Shown here piece after piece: positions 23,624-27,175 of a stretch of DNA of 27,175 nt (positions within the stretch are counted from its first letter, which is position 1; every line of letters starts with the position of its first letter). This DNA comes from Thermocladium sp049965935 (GTDB lineage Archaea; Thermoproteota; Thermoprotei; Thermoproteales; Thermocladiaceae): NCBI GenBank assembly GCA_049965935.1, contig JBMFVP010000020.1:1-27175 (forward strand), in the 5' to 3' direction. Under the pieces are notes generated by a model. That model saw only the letters and a program-made list of their open reading frames with translations, was not told the origin of the DNA and did no database searches. The position numbers and the translations under genes were made by a program.

Positions 23624-24750
23624 GCGGCAAGTATGACTTAATAGTGGTTGGAAGTGGGCCAGCGGGATCCACGGCAGCCATAATGGCTTCAAGACTTGGC
23701 CTAAAAGTATTGATACTGGATAAGGCGCAGCATCCCAGGATAAAGCCATGCGGGGGAGGATTGACCCCGAAATCCATGAACCTGCTCAAGTGGCTTAGAA
23801 TTGATATAGATGACTTAGTACTAAATGAGTGTAGGGATGTATATATCACTAATTATGCGGGAACCTTCATGCTTAGATCAAGTACTCCATTGATAAGCGT
23901 AACGAGGAGGGAGGAATTCGATAAGAGACTTTTCGATGAGGCAAGCAAGGGAGCGGAGTACGAGAACAGGGAAGTGGTGAGGGTCATAAATCATAAGAAT
24001 CACGTGGAGACAATTACGCGGAGCGGAGAAACATTTATGTCCAGCATGGTTATAGCAGCTGATGGAGCGCCCTCCAGGGTCGCAGCATCACTTGGCTTAA
24101 TTAATGATAAGAGCGCCGCTGCGGTTATGACCATAGCTAAGGGGCCCAGCGATTTGCCCTGCCTACTGGACTTCACAGCGATTAGGTATGGATATGCCTG
24201 GATATTTCCTCAATCAGATGGGCATTATGATGTTGGATTAGGGTCCATAATTAAGCAGAGGTATGGTTCACGTCTAGAGGAGTACGCGGCGCAATGGGGC
24301 CTTCAAAGCAGTAAGGTGCTTGGCCACTTAATACCATACACCAATATAGAGCCAGTGATTGGGAGAACAATGTTTGCTGGAGATGCACTTGGAGTGGCTG
24401 ATCCAACTACTGGGGAAGGAATTTATCAATCCATGTATACTGGAATAGCTGCTGCATATGCTGCCTACGCATCACTTAAGCGTGGAGAAGAACCCATGAT
24501 TTATAGGCAATTAATAAGTAATTTGCTAAGCAATAACAGATTAGCTAAGGCATTATCGCTCTTCGTATATGGACTAGATACACAATTCTTCAGCAGATTC
24601 CTAGGCACTACGGGATACGCCAGTAATGATGTTAAGGAGCTCCTTACCAAGTTAATAAGCGGTAGCACTTGGTATGGAGATATAATTAAATTCATCTCGA
24701 TTAGGATGCCTAAATATGCTATTAAGGCAATCATAAGCGGATTAACCTAG
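23620..24750 (+). CDS. Geranylgeranyl reductase family FAD oxidoreductase
   Basis: 376 aa. An N-terminal FAD motif, VVGSGPAGSTAA (GxGxxG at residues 11-16), is followed by the acidic strand end (ILDKAQHP). KPCGGGLTP (about 43-51) is the P-x-C-G-G-G motif of the archaeal geranylgeranyl reductase family, and FAGDALGVADPTTGEGIYQSM (about 248-268) is the second FAD-binding block. The family saturates isoprenoid double bonds of archaeal ether lipids or dolichols, though some members have other substrates. ATGA coupling to the membrane glycosyltransferase suggests it acts on the lipid carrier or lipid product of that enzyme. Converges on serS with 63 bases between stops, which hold a small GGCC...GGCC stem. 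Confidence 0.85.
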   Translation: MSGKYDLIVVGSGPAGSTAAIMASRLGLKVLILDKAQHPRIKPCGGGLTPKSMNLLKWLRIDIDDLVLNECRDVYITNYAGTFMLRSSTPLISVTRREEFDKRLFDEASKGAEYENREVVRVINHKNHVETITRSGETFMSSMVIAADGAPSRVAASLGLINDKSAAAVMTIAKGPSDLPCLLDFTAIRYGYAWIFPQSDGHYDVGLGSIIKQRYGSRLEEYAAQWGLQSSKVLGHLIPYTNIEPVIGRTMFAGDALGVADPTTGEGIYQSMYTGIAAAYAAYASLKRGEEPMIYRQLISNLLSNNRLAKALSLFVYGLDTQFFSRFLGTTGYASNDVKELLTKLISGSTWYGDIIKFISIRMPKYAIKAIISGLT

Positions 24751-24813
24751 CTTGACAATGCATTACTAGCTCCACGCACGATCGCATAACGGCCTTTAAT
24801 GGCCTAGAACCAA

Positions 24814-26172
24814 TTACTTGCTCCTAGGGTGAATCACATCCTTTGGAGCCGCTTGGAATGGCTCTAAGTACTTCCTAAGTACTTTCGGTATTATTATTGT
24901 ACCATCAGGCTGCTGGTTATTCTCCAGTATAGCCGTTATTGTTCTGGTGCTGGCTATTGCGGTGCTATTCAATGTGTGAACGTATTCTCTATTCATTCCT
25001 TTCCTTAATACTCTTATCCTAAGCTTAACCGATTGCCAATCAAGGACATTACTGCAGGAAACCATCTCCCTATAGGTTCCTTGGGCTGGCATCCACGCCT
25101 CTAAGTCGTACTGCTTAGCCGCGGCTCTTCCCATGTCGCTGGGGCACACCAGCACTATCCTGAACGGTATCTCTAAGCCTTCCCATATTTCCTTAGCATT
25201 ACTTAGAAGAGACTCATGCCACTTCCAGCTATCTTCTGGGAGGGAAAATACGAACTGCTCTACCTTATGGAATTGGTGCACCCTGAATATTCCCTTTAAG
25301 TCCCTATTAACTGCACCGGCCTCTCTCCTAAATGCGGGGGAGAAACCTGCCATCAGTATAGGTAAATCATTCTCCAGCAACTCCCTGTCGCGGAGATAAG
25401 CCGCTATTGGGTGCTCTGCCGTCCCTATCAGGTAGAGGTCCTCGTTTTCTATCTTATAAATGGAGTCTTTAAACGCCTCTAGATCTATCACTGAGCTTAT
25501 TATTTCATGCTTCAACATGTAGGGCGGAATCACTAGCTGAAAACCTTTTCGAGACAAGAAATCCAGTGCATACATTATTAACGCGAAGTCCAGCCACACT
25601 ATATCGTTAAATATATAATAAAATCTGCTCCCAGCAACTTCACCCGCTTTCTGAGTGTCTCCAAGTCTTAGAATATTTTCAAGCAAATCAGCGTGACCCA
25701 CCGGTTTCCAGTCTATTACTTCATAATCAACGCCCACGTATTGGGATTGAAACTGATTAAGTAGATCCCTCCATACCTTTGGGCGGCCATGATACGTTAT
25801 CGGCGTTGATTCGCCGCCTCCCTTGCATGCCTCATACACGGATTCATGGATCAAATTAGGTAACCGCATAAGTAACGCGGTTCGTTTTTCCTCTATAGCG
25901 TTAAGTTCATTCTCTCTTTTCTTTATTTCCTCAAGTAGCTGCTTCGCATTATTTATTAATTCGCTTCTCTTGTCAGGAGATGCCTTGCTCACTTCCCTAG
26001 TCATCACATTGTGCCTATGCCTTAATTCATCCACTTCTGCCTTGATTTTCTTCCATTCTTGATCCAACGAAGCGAACTCATCAACCAATGAGGCATCATA
26101 GCCCCTGGATTGAAGCATTCTCCTAACGGAATCCGGCCTCCGCCTTATTTCCTCTAATAAAGACCAACTCAT
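24814..26172 (-). CDS. serS: Seryl-tRNA synthetase
   Basis: Class II synthetase, 452 aa, of the common (not the rare methanogen) type. The N-terminal 120 residues form the long antiparallel coiled coil that grips the tRNA-Ser variable arm (heptad-rich stretch from about residue 30 to 105). Motif 2 is seen in AGFSPAFRREAGAVNRDLKGIFRVHQF, with the ATP-binding Arg-Glu pair. Motif 3 is ASTRTITAILENNQ, and the LNSTAIAS segment before it is the serine-site region. The C-terminus ends in PKVLRKYLEPF, a family hallmark. An AT-rich AAAAATTAAAAACATATA region at about 26195-26212 is the likely promoter. Confidence 0.95.
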   Translation of the reverse strand: MSWSLLEEIRRRPDSVRRMLQSRGYDASLVDEFASLDQEWKKIKAEVDELRHRHNVMTREVSKASPDKRSELINNAKQLLEEIKKRENELNAIEEKRTALLMRLPNLIHESVYEACKGGGESTPITYHGRPKVWRDLLNQFQSQYVGVDYEVIDWKPVGHADLLENILRLGDTQKAGEVAGSRFYYIFNDIVWLDFALIMYALDFLSRKGFQLVIPPYMLKHEIISSVIDLEAFKDSIYKIENEDLYLIGTAEHPIAAYLRDRELLENDLPILMAGFSPAFRREAGAVNRDLKGIFRVHQFHKVEQFVFSLPEDSWKWHESLLSNAKEIWEGLEIPFRIVLVCPSDMGRAAAKQYDLEAWMPAQGTYREMVSCSNVLDWQSVKLRIRVLRKGMNREYVHTLNSTAIASTRTITAILENNQQPDGTIIIPKVLRKYLEPFQAAPKDVIHPRSK

Positions 26173-26261
26173 AAACCATTAACACCGGCAACTATATGTT
26201 TTTAATTTTTAGGTATATGCTTTAATCCAAGCCCTAGGGATAGGCTTTTACTATTATCCAC

Positions 26262-27113
26262 TCATAACCTCTCTATCTCCAAATTTCCTCCGGAATACCT
26301 CATTGCTACCAAGTTAGGATAGAACGAGTTTATATAAACCACTCCATCCCTTACCTCAATGCTATTGCCCCTTTCATGGACATGACCATACACTACGTAC
26401 CTAGAACCGAATTCCCTAACCACCTCGTCAAGCTTGTTGCTTCCATCATAGGCAGAGTAGAACCCATCATCCTTAATTATGTCCTTCCTCGGCGCGTGAT
26501 GAAGCACTAATATGGTGGGCTGATTAACTTTAGATAACTGTTTTCGTAATGAGTTGACGTTATAGCTTAGATACTCACCATTGCTCATGCCAAGCCTTAC
26601 ATAAAGACAATCCCTGAAGTAATCAGGGCAATTACAGTACTGCCTCTCGCATTGCCATAGAGACTCCACGGAGCAGCCATAAGGATTACACTGATCGTAA
26701 TATTTAAAATCATAGCCTACAGCAAACGAGTAATCATACCATCCAACATTACCCGCTATGCAAAATCCATTAATGCAGTAAGGCCCCTCAAAATCCAGGA
26801 GCACGCTATCATGCTCTCCAAAGTACTTCCTATAACTCGCGATCTTCTCTAGAGACGTAATTCCCCTCCTTAACTCATTCCTACTCAGGTAATGCTCATG
26901 ATTCCCCAGAACCGCAATTATCTCCTTCTTTCCGGAGACCTTCTTGATCAAACGGAAAAAACTATCGAATGAAGCCTCATAACAAGCCACCGATAAGCCA
27001 CAATCCATGAAGTCGCCCGCCAAGATAAGCATATCGAAATTCCTTGCCTTAGATAAAGCCTTTACCGCGGCATCGCTGGGCCAATGAATATCACTGAGAA
27101 GCAATATCTTCAT
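26262..27113 (-). CDS. Calcineurin-like metallophosphoesterase with Cys-rich insert
   Basis: 283 aa with all five metallophosphoesterase blocks: SDIHW (residues 7-11), AGDFMDCG, LGNHEHY, LVLHHAP and YGHVHE. These bind two metal ions, so it is expected to be an active phosphodiesterase or phosphatase; the substrate is unknown. Between the third and fourth blocks is a Cys-rich insert (roughly residues 138-168) containing CNPYGCSVE, CERQYCNCPD and DCL, six Cys in about 30 residues, unusual for this family and possibly a metal site or disulfide knot. No signal peptide. The gene is preceded by an 11-base G tract between TATA-like box and start codon. Confidence 0.88.
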   Translation of the reverse strand: MKILLLSDIHWPSDAAVKALSKARNFDMLILAGDFMDCGLSVACYEASFDSFFRLIKKVSGKKEIIAVLGNHEHYLSRNELRRGITSLEKIASYRKYFGEHDSVLLDFEGPYCINGFCIAGNVGWYDYSFAVGYDFKYYDQCNPYGCSVESLWQCERQYCNCPDYFRDCLYVRLGMSNGEYLSYNVNSLRKQLSKVNQPTILVLHHAPRKDIIKDDGFYSAYDGSNKLDEVVREFGSRYVVYGHVHERGNSIEVRDGVVYINSFYPNLVAMRYSGGNLEIERL

Positions 27114-27121
27114 TTATCCCT

Positions 27122-27132
27122 CCCCCCCCCCC
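27122..27132 (-). repeat. Homopolymer tract (11 G on the coding strand)
   Basis: Eleven C on the + strand read as G before the metallophosphoesterase gene, 9-19 bases ahead of its ATG. The tract sits between the TATA-like box and the start codon; GGGAGGGAT after it resembles a ribosome binding site if the transcript starts earlier. Such tracts are prone to slippage and to sequencing error. Confidence 0.8.
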
Positions 27133-27140
27133 ATATATTA
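27133..27140 (-). promoter_or_regulatory. TATA-like box for the metallophosphoesterase gene
   Basis: TAATATAT on the minus strand lies 20-27 bases before the ATG at 27113. Its distance to the start depends on the neighbouring G tract. Confidence 0.45.
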
Positions 27141-27175
27141 TTGATATCCTCTGCCCTCATTTCTGACAATTAAGT

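Noticed and set aside
1..27175. CRISPR array, rRNA or replication origin
   Set aside because: No regularly spaced repeats, no rRNA-like sequence and no cluster of origin-type repeats were seen.

Overview
The window looks like the chromosome of a thermophilic crenarchaeon, probably a member of the Thermoproteales (a Caldivirga/Thermocladium/Vulcanisaeta-like lineage is my guess, not shown). Support comes from archaeal-type leucyl- and prolyl-tRNA synthetases, a short archaeal triosephosphate isomerase, the bifunctional archaeal fructose-1,6-bisphosphate aldolase/phosphatase, and AT-rich TATA-like boxes about 25-30 bases before start codons, typical of leaderless crenarchaeal transcripts. That spacing was used to move several starts inward (proS, SCP2 protein, acyl-CoA ligase, MFS transporter, fbp, antitoxin-like gene).

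Layout. 1-160: a 3' relic of an IS605-type tnpB overlapping hairpins like the transposon right end/omega-RNA. 213-1923 (-): cobD-cobS, two late cobamide genes, overlapping. 2050-4206 (+): GH31 alpha-glucosidase. 4207-5853: a decayed zone with a tiny CxxC protein, a FAD-oxidoreductase gene cut after 38 codons, a second tnpB 3' relic in the same orientation, a probable secreted orphan protein and scraps of coding sequence. 5882-8522 (+): tldD-pmbA operon. 8555-11473 (-) leuS and 11595-13073 (+) proS, divergent. 13078-16525: a lipid/acyl-CoA block (SCP2 protein, acyl-CoA dehydrogenase, acyl-CoA ligase). 16529-20028 (-): tpiA, an MFS transporter broken by two frameshifts, and fbp, so two gluconeogenic enzymes flank a dead transporter.

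20269-21944 is the most unusual part. An intact, intronless tRNA-Trp(CCA) gene is followed 1.59 kb later by a perfect 53-bp copy of its 3' part, starting in the anticodon stem. The tract between holds a two-gene operon (unknown 197-aa protein then a PIN-domain nuclease-like protein) and no integrase. It reads as a minimal tRNA-integrated island carrying a toxin-antitoxin-like module.

22037-24750 (+): a membrane family-2 glycosyltransferase translationally coupled to a geranylgeranyl-reductase-family flavoprotein, suggesting a polyprenyl-lipid-linked glycan function. 24814-26172 (-): serS. 26262-27113 (-): a metallophosphoesterase with a Cys-rich insert and an 11-G tract between its TATA-like box and its start codon. 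No rRNA, CRISPR array or replication origin was seen.
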